Below are positions 1 to 9,431 of a stretch of 64,000 bases of DNA, in pieces. Numbering within the stretch: position 1 is the first letter of the stretch; every line of letters begins with the position of its first letter. The notes below the pieces were generated by a model, which was not told the DNA's origin, searched no databases, and saw only the letters and a program-made list of their open reading frames with translations. The stretch is from Acidipropionibacterium jensenii DSM 20535 (lineage in GTDB: Bacteria > Actinomycetota > Actinomycetes > Propionibacteriales > Propionibacteriaceae), in the NCBI RefSeq assembly GCF_000425285.1, contig NZ_AUDD01000006.1, positions 62,001 to 126,000 on the forward strand, given 5' to 3'. The translations under genes and the position numbers were made by a program.

Positions 1-416
1 TCAACGAGCTGGTGGTGGCCGGCGGCCTCACCAAGAACGGCTTCCTCATGCAGCTGCTCTGCGACATCTGCCGGGTGCCGCTGTCACTGGGTCTGACCAC
101 TCAGCCGGGGGCCCGCGGATCGGCGGTCTTCGGTGCGGTGGCGGCCGACGTCTATCCCGACGTCAAGGCGGCCGCTGCGGCGATGGGGGCCAAGGAGGAG
201 GGGGTCTACCAGGTCGACGAGGAGCGCGCCGGCCAGTACGACGAGCTCTACCGCGAGTACCAGATCCTGCACGACTACTTCGGTCGGGGAGCCAATCCGG
301 TGATGCACCGGCTCAAGGAAATCCGCCGGGCCGCGCACATCCGGGCCGAGAAGAAGCGCGGACCGCTGCTGCGGCGGGCCGGGGACCACTCGGAGGACGC
401 CTACCTCAATGACTAG
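1..416 (+). CDS. araB: Ribulokinase, C-terminal part (FGGY kinase family)
   Basis: Only the last 137 codons are present; the gene begins before the window and is read from base 3. The segment contains a glycine-rich VVAGGLTKNG stretch followed by SAVFGAVAADVYPDV, which matches the C-terminal ATP-binding domain of FGGY carbohydrate kinases. It ends in a charged tail (EIRRAAHIRAEKKRG) like that of L-ribulokinases. The enzyme phosphorylates L-ribulose in the cytoplasm. The stop codon overlaps the start of the ribulose-phosphate epimerase gene by 8 bases, so the two are cotranscribed, and that neighbour favours ribulokinase over xylulokinase or glycerol kinase. The kinase subtype rests partly on context because the catalytic N-terminal half is missing. 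Confidence 0.8.
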   Translation, partial: NELVVAGGLTKNGFLMQLLCDICRVPLSLGLTTQPGARGSAVFGAVAADVYPDVKAAAAAMGAKEEGVYQVDEERAGQYDELYREYQILHDYFGRGANPVMHRLKEIRRAAHIRAEKKRGPLLRRAGDHSEDAYLND

Positions 417-1173
417 TCCCGCCACCCCGAAGCAGATCCGGATCGCCGACCTGTCTGCCCGGACCCAGGCGCAGATCCACGCCGCCCGGGAGAAGGTGGC
501 CCGACTCCACGGGGAGCTGATCCGCTGGAACCTGGTGGTCTGGACCGCCGGGAATGTCTCTCAGCGGATCCGCTGCGCCGAGGAGGCCGGCACCGACCTG
601 CTGGTCATCAAGCCCTCCGGGGTGCCCTACGAGCTGCTCACCCCCGATGCGATGGTGGTCTGCGACCTGGCGGGCCACAAGGTCGACGACGGGACCGACG
701 CCTCGCTGCGCCCGTCCTCCGACGTCTTCGCCCACGGCTACGTGTACCAGCAGATGGCGGAGGTGGGCGGGGTGGTCCACACCCACTCCACCTTCGCCAC
801 CGCCTGGGCGGCCCGCCACCAGCCGATCCCGTGCGTGCTCACCATGATGGCCGACGAGTTCGGCGGCGAGATCCCGGTGGGACCGCTGGCCGTGATCGGC
901 GACGACTCGATCGGGCGGGGAATCGTGGAGACCCTGCGGGGATCCCGGTCCCGGGCCGTGCTGATGGCCAACCACGGCCCGTTCACGATCGGCGTCGACG
1001 CGACGGCTGCCGTCAAGACCGCGGCGATGTGCGAGGAGGTGGCCCACACCGTCCAGGTTTCTGCACAGATGGGTGAGCCCGTCCCCATTCCCCAACACAC
1101 CATCGACCGTCTGTACGCTCGATACCAGAACGACTACGGGCAGCACGAACCGAGCCCGGCTGGCAACGCCTGA
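409..1173 (+). CDS. araD: L-ribulose-5-phosphate 4-epimerase
   Basis: A class II aldolase/AraD-family protein of 254 residues. It converts L-ribulose 5-phosphate to D-xylulose 5-phosphate, the entry of arabinose carbon into the pentose phosphate pathway. Visible motifs are GNVSQR near residue 47, KPSGVPY near 65, the zinc-binding HTHS near 124, and NHGPF near 186, in family order. The ATG lies inside the end of araB (8-base overlap), so translation is probably coupled. A transketolase gene follows and would use the product, giving a pentose catabolism block. An AraC or GntR regulator would be expected but is not in view. A fuculose-phosphate aldolase-like activity cannot be excluded from motifs alone. 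Confidence 0.88.
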   Translation: MTSPATPKQIRIADLSARTQAQIHAAREKVARLHGELIRWNLVVWTAGNVSQRIRCAEEAGTDLLVIKPSGVPYELLTPDAMVVCDLAGHKVDDGTDASLRPSSDVFAHGYVYQQMAEVGGVVHTHSTFATAWAARHQPIPCVLTMMADEFGGEIPVGPLAVIGDDSIGRGIVETLRGSRSRAVLMANHGPFTIGVDATAAVKTAAMCEEVAHTVQVSAQMGEPVPIPQHTIDRLYARYQNDYGQHEPSPAGNA

Positions 1174-1184
1174 GGTTTTATCAC

Positions 1185-1215
1185 GCCCCGGTCCGGTCCT
1201 GGACCGGGCCGGGGC
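1185..1215 (+). terminator. Hairpin between araD and tkt
   Basis: A nearly perfect 15-bp inverted repeat (1185-1199 with 1201-1215, one G-U pair) sits just after the araD stop and before the transketolase ribosome binding site. No T-run follows. It may be a weak terminator or an attenuating leader structure separating the arabinose genes from transketolase. Confidence 0.5.
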
Positions 1216-1239
1216 ACACCAATGAGAGGACATCACAAA

Positions 1240-3300
1240 GTGGCACATCTTGAATGGACTGAGACGGACGCGAAGGCCGTGGACACGGCCCGGGTGCTGG
1301 CCGCCGATGCCGTGGAGAAGGTCGGAAACGGCCACCCCGGCACCGCGATCTCGCTGGCCCCGCTGGGCTACCTGCTCTACCACAAGGTGCTCAACATCGA
1401 CCCGGCCGACGAGAAGTGGCTGGGACGCGACCGGTTCGTGATGTCGGCCGGCCACTCCTCGCTGACCCAGTACACCGAGCTCTACCTGGCCGGTCTCGGC
1501 CTGGAGCTGTCGGACCTGGAGTCCCTGCGCACCTGGGGGTCGCTGACCCCCGGCCACCCGGAGTACGGCCACACGCGGTTCATCGAGACGACCACCGGCC
1601 CGCTGGGCGCCGGCGTCTCCAATGCGGTCGGGATGGCGATGGCGGCCCGCCGTGAGCGCGGCCTGCTCGACCCCGACGCCCCCGCCGGGACCAGCCCCTT
1701 CGACCACTACATCTACGCGATCGCCGGGGACGGCTGCCTGCAGGAGGGAGTCTCCGCCGAGGCCTCCTCGCTGGCCGGCACCCAGGAGCTCGGCAACCTC
1801 ATCCTGTTCTACGACGACAACCGGATCACCATCGAGGGCGACACCAAGATCGCCTTCACCGAGGACGTCTGCGCCCGCTACCGGGCCTACGGCTGGGATG
1901 TCCGGACCGTCGACTTCACCCACGGCGGCACCCACTACTCCGAGAACGTCGACGCCCTGGCCGAGGCCATCGAGGCCGCCAAGGCTGTCACCGACAAGCC
2001 CTCCTTCATCAAGGTGACCACCGTCATCGGATGGCCGCTTCCCCACCTCCAGGGCAAGGAATCGGTGCACGGGTCCAAGCTGGGCGCCACCGAGATCTCG
2101 GCCCTCAAGAAGGTGCTCGGCTTCGAGGACACCCCCTTCGCCATCGACGAGGATCTGGTCGCCACCACCCGCAAGGCCTTCGCCGAGCGCAACGGCGCCA
2201 CCCGCGCGGCCTGGGACGCCGCCTTCGCCGCCTGGCAGCAGGCCAACCCCGAGCGGGCGTCCCTGCTGGCGCGGATCAGCGCCCGCCGACTGCCGGCCGA
2301 TCTGGAGCTGCCGGTTTTCGAGCCCGGCTCGATGAGCACCCGGAAGGCCTCCGGAGAGGTACTGAGCGCACTCGGACCGCAGCTGCCCGAGCTGTGGGGC
2401 GGCTCGGCCGACCTGGCCGGCTCGAACAACACCACCATGAAGGGGGCCGACTCCTTCCTGCCGGCCAACCGGGTGGTCGACGAGTACCCGGGCGGGCCCT
2501 ACGGACGCACCCTCCACTTCGGCATCCGCGAGCACGCGATGGGGGGCATCGTCAACGGCATCACCGTCTCCGGTCTCACCAGGGTCTACGGAGGCACCTT
2601 CTTCGTCTTCTCCGACTACATGCGCCCGGCGGTGCGACTGGCCGCCCTGATGCGGATCCCGAGCATCTTCGTGTGGACCCACGACTCCGTCGGGGTCGGC
2701 GAGGACGGTCCGACCCACCAGCCGATCGAGCACCTGGCGGCCTGCCGGGCCATCCCCGGACTCGACGTCGTGCGCCCGGCCGATGCCAATGAGACCGCGG
2801 TGGCGTGGCGGACCATCCTGGAGCACACCGATCGTCCCGCCGGTCTGGTGCTGTCCCGTCAGAACCTGCCGACCATCGACCGCTCCCGGTACGCCTCGGC
2901 CGAGGGAGTGGCCAAGGGCGGCTATGTCGTCTCGGAGGCCAGCGCGGACCCGCAGCTGATCCTCATCGCCACCGGCTCGGAGGTCGGTGTCGCGCTGGAT
3001 GCCCAGAAGACCCTGGAGCAGGCGGGCACCCCGACCCGGGTGGTCTCGATGCCCTGCCAGGAGTGGTTCGACGCCCAGGACGAGACGTACCGCGAGTCTG
3101 TGCTGCCCTCCGCGGTGACCGCGAGGGTCTCGGTGGAGGCCGGGATCGCGATGGGCTGGGCGAAGTACGTCGGGTGCGCCGGCCAGTCGGTGTCGATCGA
3201 GCACTTCGGGGCCTCGGCCGCCGGATCCAAGTGCTTCGAGGAGTTCGGCATCACCGCCGACCATGTGGTCGAGGTCGCAGGCGCCGTGCTGGCGGAGTGA
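1240..3300 (+). CDS. tkt: Transketolase
   Basis: Thiamine-diphosphate enzyme that moves two-carbon ketol units between sugar phosphates in the non-oxidative pentose phosphate pathway. The 686-residue length is typical. Motifs in order: GNGHPGTAISLAPLGY near residue 32, the ThDP/metal motif GDGCLQEG near 164 continuing to ILFYDDNRITIEGDT, FGIREHAMGGI near 427, and HDSVGVGEDGPTHQPIEHLA near 480. I chose the GTG at 1240 because GAGAGGA lies 9 bases upstream. An in-frame ATG at 1222 would add six residues but has no ribosome binding site. It follows araBD and would process the xylulose 5-phosphate they make. No transaldolase gene is adjacent. Confidence 0.95.
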   Translation: MAHLEWTETDAKAVDTARVLAADAVEKVGNGHPGTAISLAPLGYLLYHKVLNIDPADEKWLGRDRFVMSAGHSSLTQYTELYLAGLGLELSDLESLRTWGSLTPGHPEYGHTRFIETTTGPLGAGVSNAVGMAMAARRERGLLDPDAPAGTSPFDHYIYAIAGDGCLQEGVSAEASSLAGTQELGNLILFYDDNRITIEGDTKIAFTEDVCARYRAYGWDVRTVDFTHGGTHYSENVDALAEAIEAAKAVTDKPSFIKVTTVIGWPLPHLQGKESVHGSKLGATEISALKKVLGFEDTPFAIDEDLVATTRKAFAERNGATRAAWDAAFAAWQQANPERASLLARISARRLPADLELPVFEPGSMSTRKASGEVLSALGPQLPELWGGSADLAGSNNTTMKGADSFLPANRVVDEYPGGPYGRTLHFGIREHAMGGIVNGITVSGLTRVYGGTFFVFSDYMRPAVRLAALMRIPSIFVWTHDSVGVGEDGPTHQPIEHLAACRAIPGLDVVRPADANETAVAWRTILEHTDRPAGLVLSRQNLPTIDRSRYASAEGVAKGGYVVSEASADPQLILIATGSEVGVALDAQKTLEQAGTPTRVVSMPCQEWFDAQDETYRESVLPSAVTARVSVEAGIAMGWAKYVGCAGQSVSIEHFGASAAGSKCFEEFGITADHVVEVAGAVLAE

Positions 3301-3346
3301 CCCAGTGGTGCCGTGAGCACGGGGCCGTCTGGTCCCCGATGGTGTC

Positions 3347-3389
3347 GGGCCGGGTCCGCACGAGGGTTCTCCTCGTGCGGACCCGGCCC
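3347..3389 (+). terminator. Strong hairpin after tkt
   Basis: A perfect 19-bp stem (3347-3365 with 3371-3389) closes a five-base GTTCT loop, 46 bases after the transketolase stop codon. It is almost entirely G/C and is followed by GTTCCGCT rather than a T-run, as is common for actinobacterial intrinsic terminators. Confidence 0.8.
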
Positions 3390-3462
3390 GTTCCGCTGTG
3401 GTGGCCGGAGCCGCCTCCCCCTAGGGTGGGTCCTGGACCGGTCGTCGCGATGAGGAGAACCG

Positions 3463-4503
3463 ATGTCACAGCAACCGCCCTGGGGAGAACCCCAGAACCA
3501 CTGGCAGAGTTCGGCGGGGGAGACCCCCTCGGGGGTTCCGGCGCCGGCGGGTGGCCAGCACGGACCCGCCCAGAGCTGGACCGCCCAGAACGGACCCGGA
3601 CAGCAAGGTCCCGGGCAGGGTGGTCCCGGACAGCACGGTCCCGGGCAGGGTGGTCCCGGACAGCACCGTCCGGTGCCCGACTCCTGGACGCCGGGCGCTC
3701 CGCAGGGCCGGGTCGCTCCGGGAACCTGGCTGAGGCGCTACCCCCGGGTGGTGCTGCTCGCCGGGGCAGTGCTCAGCGTCCTCATGATGCTGGCGCCGTG
3801 GTTGGTGACGCGCATCACCATGCCCTCGTCGGGCTCGGTAACGGTGCGGTCCAACGGACTCCAGTGGGTGAGCTCCGGCGTTGGTGGGCAGGGTCAGGAG
3901 AACCCGGTGCTGTGGAACACCTGGGTGCTGCTGAGTCTGGTCCTGCTCCTGGCGCTGATCGTGATGGGGTCCATCGCGCTGGCCCTGGACGAGGCGCTGC
4001 CCGCCCGGTGGGATCTCGTCGGTCTGCTGGGGTCGGGGATCCTCGCGGTGCTGATGGTCTTCGGCGTCGCCCAGCAGCTGTACATCGTCCTCGGCCGGGC
4101 CTCCGTCGAGACCTCGGAGGTGAGCGTGTCGACGGGATTCGGGCTGTGGCTGTTCATCGTCACGGTGCTGGCGACTCTCGGCGGTGCCATCTGGCAGGTC
4201 GTGGTGAACCGCGGGCGGGCTGCCCGACCGGCCGCCCCGGGATCCGGTCCCCTCGGTCCGGGCCCGCTGCCGCCCCAGTGGAACCAGCAGTCCGACGCGC
4301 AGGTACAGCCGCGGCCCGGCTTCCCTCCGCAGCAGGGTCAGTCCCCGTACCCGCTCCAGCGCAGTCAGTCCCCGTACCCGCCGCAGCAGGGTCGCACTGC
4401 GTACCCGGGTCAGCCTCCCTATCCTCCCCAGCACGGTCAGTCCCCGTACCCGCCTCAGCAGTCGGGACCGGGCCAGCACCCCGGGTCGCCACAGGACGAC
4501 TGA
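3463..4503 (+). CDS. Proline/glutamine/glycine-rich four-TM membrane protein, unknown function
   Basis: I do not recognise this 346-residue protein. The N-terminal 85 residues are soluble and rich in Gly, Pro and Gln, built on a tandem GQGGPGQHGP unit. Four hydrophobic segments follow at about residues 96-116, 148-170, 186-206 and 226-246. The C-terminal 90 residues are a low-complexity tail repeating QSPYPPQQ. Start: ATG after GAGGAG. Such proline-rich tails on small actinobacterial membrane proteins are often interaction or septal-localisation segments, but that is only analogy. It stands alone between the tkt terminator and the MarR gene, and codon use resembles its neighbours. Confidence 0.7.
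   Translation: MSQQPPWGEPQNHWQSSAGETPSGVPAPAGGQHGPAQSWTAQNGPGQQGPGQGGPGQHGPGQGGPGQHRPVPDSWTPGAPQGRVAPGTWLRRYPRVVLLAGAVLSVLMMLAPWLVTRITMPSSGSVTVRSNGLQWVSSGVGGQGQENPVLWNTWVLLSLVLLLALIVMGSIALALDEALPARWDLVGLLGSGILAVLMVFGVAQQLYIVLGRASVETSEVSVSTGFGLWLFIVTVLATLGGAIWQVVVNRGRAARPAAPGSGPLGPGPLPPQWNQQSDAQVQPRPGFPPQQGQSPYPLQRSQSPYPPQQGRTAYPGQPPYPPQHGQSPYPPQQSGPGQHPGSPQDD
3591..3670 (+). repeat. 30-bp in-frame tandem repeat
   Basis: Two adjacent 30-base units (3611-3640 and 3641-3670), with a partial third unit upstream, encode the Gly-Gln-Pro repeat of the membrane protein. The units are almost identical, so copy number is likely to vary between strains. Confidence 0.75.
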
Positions 4504-4530
4504 TCTCCGAGGGGTTGAGTAGCGGCCTAA

Positions 4531-4553
4531 GGTAATTACCGGAACTAATTACT
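4531..4553 (+). promoter_or_regulatory. Twin palindromic operator of the MarR/MFS operon
   Basis: Two AT-rich boxes, GGTAATTACC (4531-4540, a perfect palindrome) and ACTAATTACT (4544-4553), share the core TAATTA. Their centres are 13 bp apart, just before the MarR ribosome binding site. MarR dimers bind palindromes of this kind, so these are probably autoregulatory operators; the second lies within 15 bases of the start codon. Confidence 0.6.
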
Positions 4554-4563
4554 GGAGGTCACC

Positions 4564-5007
4564 ATGGCATCACCGCGCCCGATCTCGACTGAGCCCGACC
4601 TGGCCGAGCTGGCCAATGACCTTCGGCTGGCCTGCCAGATCATCTCCCGCCGGGTCCGCTTCGAGTCGACCAGCGAGATCCCCCCTCACCAGATCAGCGT
4701 CCTCTTCGCGGTGAGGACGAAGGCCCAGACCCCGACCGCCCTGGCCGAACGGGAGCGCGTCTCCACACCGGCGATGACCCGGACCCTCAACGCGATGGAG
4801 GGTCAGGGTCTGGTCCGGCGCACCAGGAATGCCGAGGACTCCCGGTCGGTGCTGGTGAGTCTCACCGACCGGGGGACCGCCGTCATCGATCGGGTCTACG
4901 CGAGCCGGGACTCCTGGATGATGAGGCACCTGGAGGGGCTGTCCGAGCAGGACCTGGCGGTCCTCACCCGGGCCGCCGGGGTGCTCACCCGGATCGGACA
5001 GGCATGA
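4564..5007 (+). CDS. MarR-family transcriptional regulator
   Basis: A 147-residue winged-helix regulator of normal MarR length. The segment HQISVLFAVRTKAQTPTALAERERVS is helix-turn-helix-like, followed by MTRTLNAMEGQGLVRRTRN and the wing DSRSVLVSLTDRG, the MarR signature. Start: ATG after GGAGG. The stop overlaps the start of the MFS transporter gene (ATGA), so the two form a regulator/exporter pair. The likely model is repression of both genes through the TAATTA boxes just upstream, relieved by a phenolic or antimicrobial ligand. The ligand cannot be told from the sequence. Confidence 0.88.
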   Translation: MASPRPISTEPDLAELANDLRLACQIISRRVRFESTSEIPPHQISVLFAVRTKAQTPTALAERERVSTPAMTRTLNAMEGQGLVRRTRNAEDSRSVLVSLTDRGTAVIDRVYASRDSWMMRHLEGLSEQDLAVLTRAAGVLTRIGQA

Positions 5008-6308
5008 GCGCCGCCCCGGGCGAGGTGGGGCGCACCTTCGCGTCCTTCTCGGTTCCCAATTACACCTATTACTTCATCGGCTCCCTGGTCTCCAACCTGG
5101 GTCTGTGGATGGGGCGCACCGCCCAGGACTGGATGGTGCTGACCCAGCTCACCCAGCACTCCTCGAGCGCCCTGGGCTATGTCACCGCCCTGCAGTTCCT
5201 GCCGATCGCGGTACTGGCCCCCACCATGGGTGCGGTCGCCGATCGCTGGCCCAAGCACAACCTGCTCTACCTCAGCCAGGGTCTGCTGGCTCTGGACGCC
5301 GCCGCCCTGTGGCTGCTGGACGCCACCGGCGTCATCCAGCTCTGGCACGTCCTGGCGCTGGCCTTCCTGCAGGGCGTCTTCAGTTCCCTGGACAACCCGG
5401 TCCGGCAGGCCTTCGTCCCCGAGATGGTCCCGATGCGTCTGGTCCCCAATGCGATCGGGCTCAACTCGGCCCAGTTCAACGGCGCCCGGCTGCTGGGGCC
5501 CGGTCTGGGTGGGCTGCTGATCGCCGGCGTCGGGGTGTCGGCCTGTCTGCTCATCAATGCGCTGAGCTTCGCGGCGGTGATCGTCTCACTGGCGGTGATG
5601 GACCGGCGCAGGCTCACCCCCGCGCCGGTCAGACGCGGCGGGGGAGCGGTCCGCGAGGGGATCCGCTATGTCCGCAGGCGTCCCGACATCCTCGTCCCGA
5701 TGGTGATCGTCTTCATGCTCGGCACCTTCGGGATGAACTTCCAGATCACCAACGCGCTGATGGCCACGAAGGTCTTCGGCAAGGGGGCCGGGGAGTACGG
5801 CCTGCTCGGCTCGATCATGGCCGTCGGCACCCTGGCCGCCGCCCTGCTGGCCGCCCGACGGGCCCATCCGCGGTTGCGCACCCTGCTCATCCCGCTGGCC
5901 GGGTTCGCGGTCTTCACCGCGGTGCTGGGGGTGGCCCCGAGCTATCAGGTCTACGCCCTCACCCTGGTGCCGGTGGGGCTGTGCGCCCTCACCGTGATGA
6001 CCAGCGCCAATGCCACCGTCCAGATGGCCTCCGATCCTGATGTCAGGGGTCGGGTGATGGCCCTCTACATGGCGATCTTCCTGGGTGGGACGCCGATCGG
6101 GGCGCCCATCATCGGCTGGATCGGAGACGCCTGGGGGCCGAGGTGGACCCTGCTCATCGGGTCGGCGGCCACCGCTCTGACGGTGATCGGGGTGCTGCTC
6201 TTCGTGACCCTTCACGACGGCATGCGGATGGCCGTGCGCTCCGGGTGGCCGCCGAAGGTGGCCGTGGTACACGGATCCGGGCCACCATCGGGCGGCGGTG
6301 CCGGCTGA
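5004..6308 (+). CDS. MFS transporter, MFS_3/enterobactin-exporter-like
   Basis: A 434-residue integral membrane protein with about twelve hydrophobic segments. It starts within the MarR stop codon. NYTYYFIGSLVSNLGLWMGRTAQDWMV at the N-terminus and SLDNPVRQAFVPEMVP near residue 130 are typical of the MFS_3 group, which includes the enterobactin exporter EntS and many actinobacterial drug exporters. It probably uses proton motive force to expel a hydrophobic compound. The co-encoded MarR protein suggests induction by its substrate. No siderophore biosynthesis genes are nearby, so multidrug export is more likely than siderophore export. Confidence 0.85.
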   Translation: MSAAPGEVGRTFASFSVPNYTYYFIGSLVSNLGLWMGRTAQDWMVLTQLTQHSSSALGYVTALQFLPIAVLAPTMGAVADRWPKHNLLYLSQGLLALDAAALWLLDATGVIQLWHVLALAFLQGVFSSLDNPVRQAFVPEMVPMRLVPNAIGLNSAQFNGARLLGPGLGGLLIAGVGVSACLLINALSFAAVIVSLAVMDRRRLTPAPVRRGGGAVREGIRYVRRRPDILVPMVIVFMLGTFGMNFQITNALMATKVFGKGAGEYGLLGSIMAVGTLAAALLAARRAHPRLRTLLIPLAGFAVFTAVLGVAPSYQVYALTLVPVGLCALTVMTSANATVQMASDPDVRGRVMALYMAIFLGGTPIGAPIIGWIGDAWGPRWTLLIGSAATALTVIGVLLFVTLHDGMRMAVRSGWPPKVAVVHGSGPPSGGGAG

Positions 6309-6444
6309 GCGGCCCTCCGTCCGGGGGCGTCAGGAGGATCCTGGACCACCCCATTCGTGGTCGCATTTGCGCTGGTGAGCAGATGTGCACCGGGGGAGGG
6401 GCCCCCGGAGATCGCTCGATGTCGAGAGAATAGGATCAGGTGCC

Positions 6445-7986
6445 ATGAGGATTGGTGTTCCGCGGGAGTCACTCGCGGGTGAGAACAGGGTCGCGGCGAC
6501 GCCGGTGACAGTCCCACGACTGGTCACACTCGGCTATGACGTGACCGTGGAACGCGGTGCCGGGGAACGCGCGTCGTTCCCGGACGCAGCCTACGAGGAA
6601 GCGGGCGCGACGCTCGGCTCGGGAGGTGATGCCTGGGGGGCCGATCTGGTTCTGGCCGTCAACCCCCCCACCGACCAGGAGATTGCGCTGATGCACTCCG
6701 GGACGGTGCTGGTGACCTTCCTGGCGCCCCGCCAGGACACCGCGCTGACCGACAAGCTGGCCGCGGCAGGGATCACCGGGATGTCGATGGACATGGTGCC
6801 GCGCATCTCGCGCGCCCAGTCGATGGACGCCCTGTCGTCGATGGCCAACATCTCCGGCTACCGTGCCGTGGTCGAGGCGGCCTTCGCCTACGGCCGGACC
6901 TTCGGCGGTCAGGTGACCGCCGCCGGCAAGGTGCCCCCGGCCAAGGTCTTCGTCATCGGCACCGGAGTCGCCGGCCTGGCCGCACTCGGTGCCGCCAACT
7001 CGATGGGCGCCGAGGTCTTCGCCACCGACGTCCGCCCCGAGACCGCCGAGCAGGTCGAGTCGATGGGGGCCCGGTTCCTCCACGTGCGGACCGCCCAGAC
7101 CGACCAGGGGGTGTCCTCCGACGGCTACGCCAAGGAGACCTCCGACGACTACAACGCCCGCGCCGCCGAGCTGTACATGGAGCAGGCCAAGGTCTGCGAC
7201 GTCATCATCACCACTGCGGCCATTCCCGGCCGCACCTCCCCCAAGCTCATCACCGCCGAGATGGTCGCGGCGATGAAGCCCGGCAGCATCATCGTCGACC
7301 TGGCGGCCCTGGGCGGGGGAAACTGCGTGCTCACCCACCCCGGTGAGAAGTACGTCACCGACAACGGTGTGACGATCATCGGCTACACCGATCTGGCCTC
7401 CCGGCTGGCCGGGCAGTCATCCCAGCTCTACGGCACCAACCTCGTCAACCTGGTGAAGCTGGCCACTCCCGAGAAGGACGGCCAGTTCGTCATCGACTTC
7501 GAGGACGAGGTCATCCGCACGATGACCGTCTGCCGCGACGGCGAGGTCACCTTCCCGCCGCCGCCCGTCCAGGTCGCCGCCGCTCCGGCGCCGGTCGCCA
7601 AGGCTCCCGCCGAGCCGGTCAAGGTCGAGAAGCAGCCCCGGCCGTGGACCCAGACCTACGCCATGGTGGGAGGGCTGGCGATCCTGCTGATCGCCCTGCT
7701 CACCTTCGCACCGTCCTACTTCCTGGGTCTGTTCGGCACCTTCGCGGTCGCCGTGGTGGTCGGCTACTACGTCGTCTGGAATGTCTCCCACGCCCTGCAC
7801 ACCCCGCTGATGAGTGTCACGAACGCGGTCTCGGGAATCATCATGGTCGGCGCCATCACCCAGCTGGGGTCCGAGTCCTGGACGATCCGGATCATCGCCG
7901 CGGTCACCGTGCTGATCGCAAGTATCAACGTCTTCGGCGGCTTCCTGGTGACCGCTCGAATGCTCAAGATGTTCAGGAAGGCCTGA
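6445..7986 (+). CDS. pntA: Proton-translocating NAD(P) transhydrogenase, alpha subunit
   Basis: 513 residues, close to E. coli PntA. The N-terminal dI domain starts MRIGVPRE and has the Rossmann motif [18 protein letters not shown] near residue 172 and [14 protein letters not shown] near 312, where NAD(H) binds. A proline/alanine linker (about 370-395) leads to the dIIa membrane part with about four helices (about 400-510). Together with PntB it couples hydride transfer between NADH and NADP+ to proton flow, supplying NADPH. The start at 6445 matches the family N-terminus; 60 bases of upstream in-frame sequence look noncoding. A TAGGAT hexamer 8 bases upstream suggests a very short leader or none. 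pntB follows after 3 bases. Confidence 0.95.
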   Translation: MRIGVPRESLAGENRVAATPVTVPRLVTLGYDVTVERGAGERASFPDAAYEEAGATLGSGGDAWGADLVLAVNPPTDQEIALMHSGTVLVTFLAPRQDTALTDKLAAAGITGMSMDMVPRISRAQSMDALSSMANISGYRAVVEAAFAYGRTFGGQVTAAGKVPPAKVFVIGTGVAGLAALGAANSMGAEVFATDVRPETAEQVESMGARFLHVRTAQTDQGVSSDGYAKETSDDYNARAAELYMEQAKVCDVIITTAAIPGRTSPKLITAEMVAAMKPGSIIVDLAALGGGNCVLTHPGEKYVTDNGVTIIGYTDLASRLAGQSSQLYGTNLVNLVKLATPEKDGQFVIDFEDEVIRTMTVCRDGEVTFPPPPVQVAAAPAPVAKAPAEPVKVEKQPRPWTQTYAMVGGLAILLIALLTFAPSYFLGLFGTFAVAVVVGYYVVWNVSHALHTPLMSVTNAVSGIIMVGAITQLGSESWTIRIIAAVTVLIASINVFGGFLVTARMLKMFRKA

Positions 7987-7989
7987 CCG

Positions 7990-9423
7990 ATGAATGCAGT
8001 GATGCTGGTTTCAGGGCGGCTGACGAATTTCGTCGACGCCTGCTACATCGTCGCGGGGTTGCTGTTCATCCTCGCCCTCGCCGGGCTGGCGAAGTTCGAG
8101 TCCTCCAAGCGCGGCAACGCCTTCGGGATCCTCGGCATGATCATCGCGGTCATCGCCTCCATCGTCTGGCTGGTCGCACTGCCTCACTACCACCCCGTCG
8201 CCCTCGTGCTGCTCTTCGTGCCGATGCTCATCGGCGCCGGGATCGGCATCTGGAAGGCCACCAAGGTGGAGATGACCGGGATGCCCGAGCTCATCGCCCA
8301 GCTGCACTCCTTCGTCGGTCTGGCAGCCGTGCTCATCGGCTTCAACGCCTTCATGGAGGACGGCGCCGCCGCCTCGGCCTTCCAGCGCTCGGAGATCTGG
8401 ATCGGCGTGTTCATCGGCGCCCTGACCTTCACCGGGTCGATCGTGGCCTGGGGCAAGCTGTCGGGCAAGATCGCCTCCAAGCCGCTGGCCATCCCCGGCC
8501 GCAACTGGATCAACCTGGCCATCGTGGTCGCCATCATCGGCTGCGGGGTCTGGTTCTCCAATGTCGACGGACCGATCGCCTGGCTGCCGCTGGCGATCCT
8601 CACCGGCCTGTCGCTGTTCCTCGGCTTCCACCTGGTGGCTGCCATCGGCGGCGCCGACATGCCGGTCGTCATCTCGATGCTCAACAGCTACTCCGGTTGG
8701 GCCGCCGCCTTCTCCGGGTTCAGCCTGCACATCTCGGTGCTGACGATCACCGGCGCACTGGTCGGATTCTCCGGTGCGATCCTGTCCTTCATCATGTGCC
8801 GGGCCATGAACCGGTCCTTCGTCTCGGTGATCCTCGGCGGCTTCGGGGACGCCCCGATGGTGGCCGCCGACGGCCCGCAGGGGGAGATCCACGAGACCAC
8901 CGCCGCGGACCTGGCCGGCCAGCTGGCCGACGCCTCCTCGGTGATCGTCGCTCCGGGTTACGGGATGGCCGTGGCCCAGGCCCAGTACCCGGTGGCCGAA
9001 CTGGCCAAGCGGCTGCGCGAGCAGGGGGTCGAGGTGCGGTTCGCGATCCACCCGGTCGCCGGACGTCTGCCCGGGCACATGAACGTGCTGCTCGCCGAGG
9101 CTCACGTCCCCTATGACATCGTCATGGAGATGGATGAGATCAACGACGACTTCGCCGACACCGACATCGTTCTGGTGATCGGAGCCAATGACACCGTCAA
9201 CCCGGCGGCGATGGATCCGGGCACCCCGATCTCGGGAATGCCGGTCCTGCACGTCTGGGAGGGCCGTCAGGTGGTCGTCTTCAAGCGCTCCATGAAGCCC
9301 GGTTACGCCGGCGTCGAGAACCCGCTGTTCTTCAAGGACAACACGCAGATGCTGTTCGGGGACGCCAAGGCCTCGGTGGACGCCATCAACGCCGCACTTC
9401 CGGTGCCCGCGGCGGCCCACTGA
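7990..9423 (+). CDS. pntB: NAD(P) transhydrogenase, beta subunit
   Basis: 477 residues, the usual PntB length. About eight or nine membrane helices occupy residues 10-260, including [18 protein letters not shown], a conserved membrane motif. The C-terminal dIII domain binds NADP(H): [16 protein letters not shown] near residue 319, then [33 protein letters not shown] and [14 protein letters not shown], all hallmark segments. It lies 3 bases after pntA and forms one complex with it in the cytoplasmic membrane. The next gene begins 8 bases downstream and may be read through. Confidence 0.96.
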   Translation: MNAVMLVSGRLTNFVDACYIVAGLLFILALAGLAKFESSKRGNAFGILGMIIAVIASIVWLVALPHYHPVALVLLFVPMLIGAGIGIWKATKVEMTGMPELIAQLHSFVGLAAVLIGFNAFMEDGAAASAFQRSEIWIGVFIGALTFTGSIVAWGKLSGKIASKPLAIPGRNWINLAIVVAIIGCGVWFSNVDGPIAWLPLAILTGLSLFLGFHLVAAIGGADMPVVISMLNSYSGWAAAFSGFSLHISVLTITGALVGFSGAILSFIMCRAMNRSFVSVILGGFGDAPMVAADGPQGEIHETTAADLAGQLADASSVIVAPGYGMAVAQAQYPVAELAKRLREQGVEVRFAIHPVAGRLPGHMNVLLAEAHVPYDIVMEMDEINDDFADTDIVLVIGANDTVNPAAMDPGTPISGMPVLHVWEGRQVVVFKRSMKPGYAGVENPLFFKDNTQMLFGDAKASVDAINAALPVPAAAH

Positions 9424-9431
9424 GCCCGACC

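Noticed and set aside
406-3264. Very long minus-strand open frame (952 codons) opposite araD and tkt
   Set aside because: It is the third-position shadow of two recognisable genes; the translation is low-complexity Gly/Arg/Val with no domain. The same applies to the long antisense frames over pntB, VanW, dapC and glgC.
3591-3670. Regular 30-bp repeat resembling a CRISPR array
   Set aside because: The units are contiguous with no spacers and encode an in-frame protein repeat. No cas genes or spacer arrays are visible anywhere in the window.
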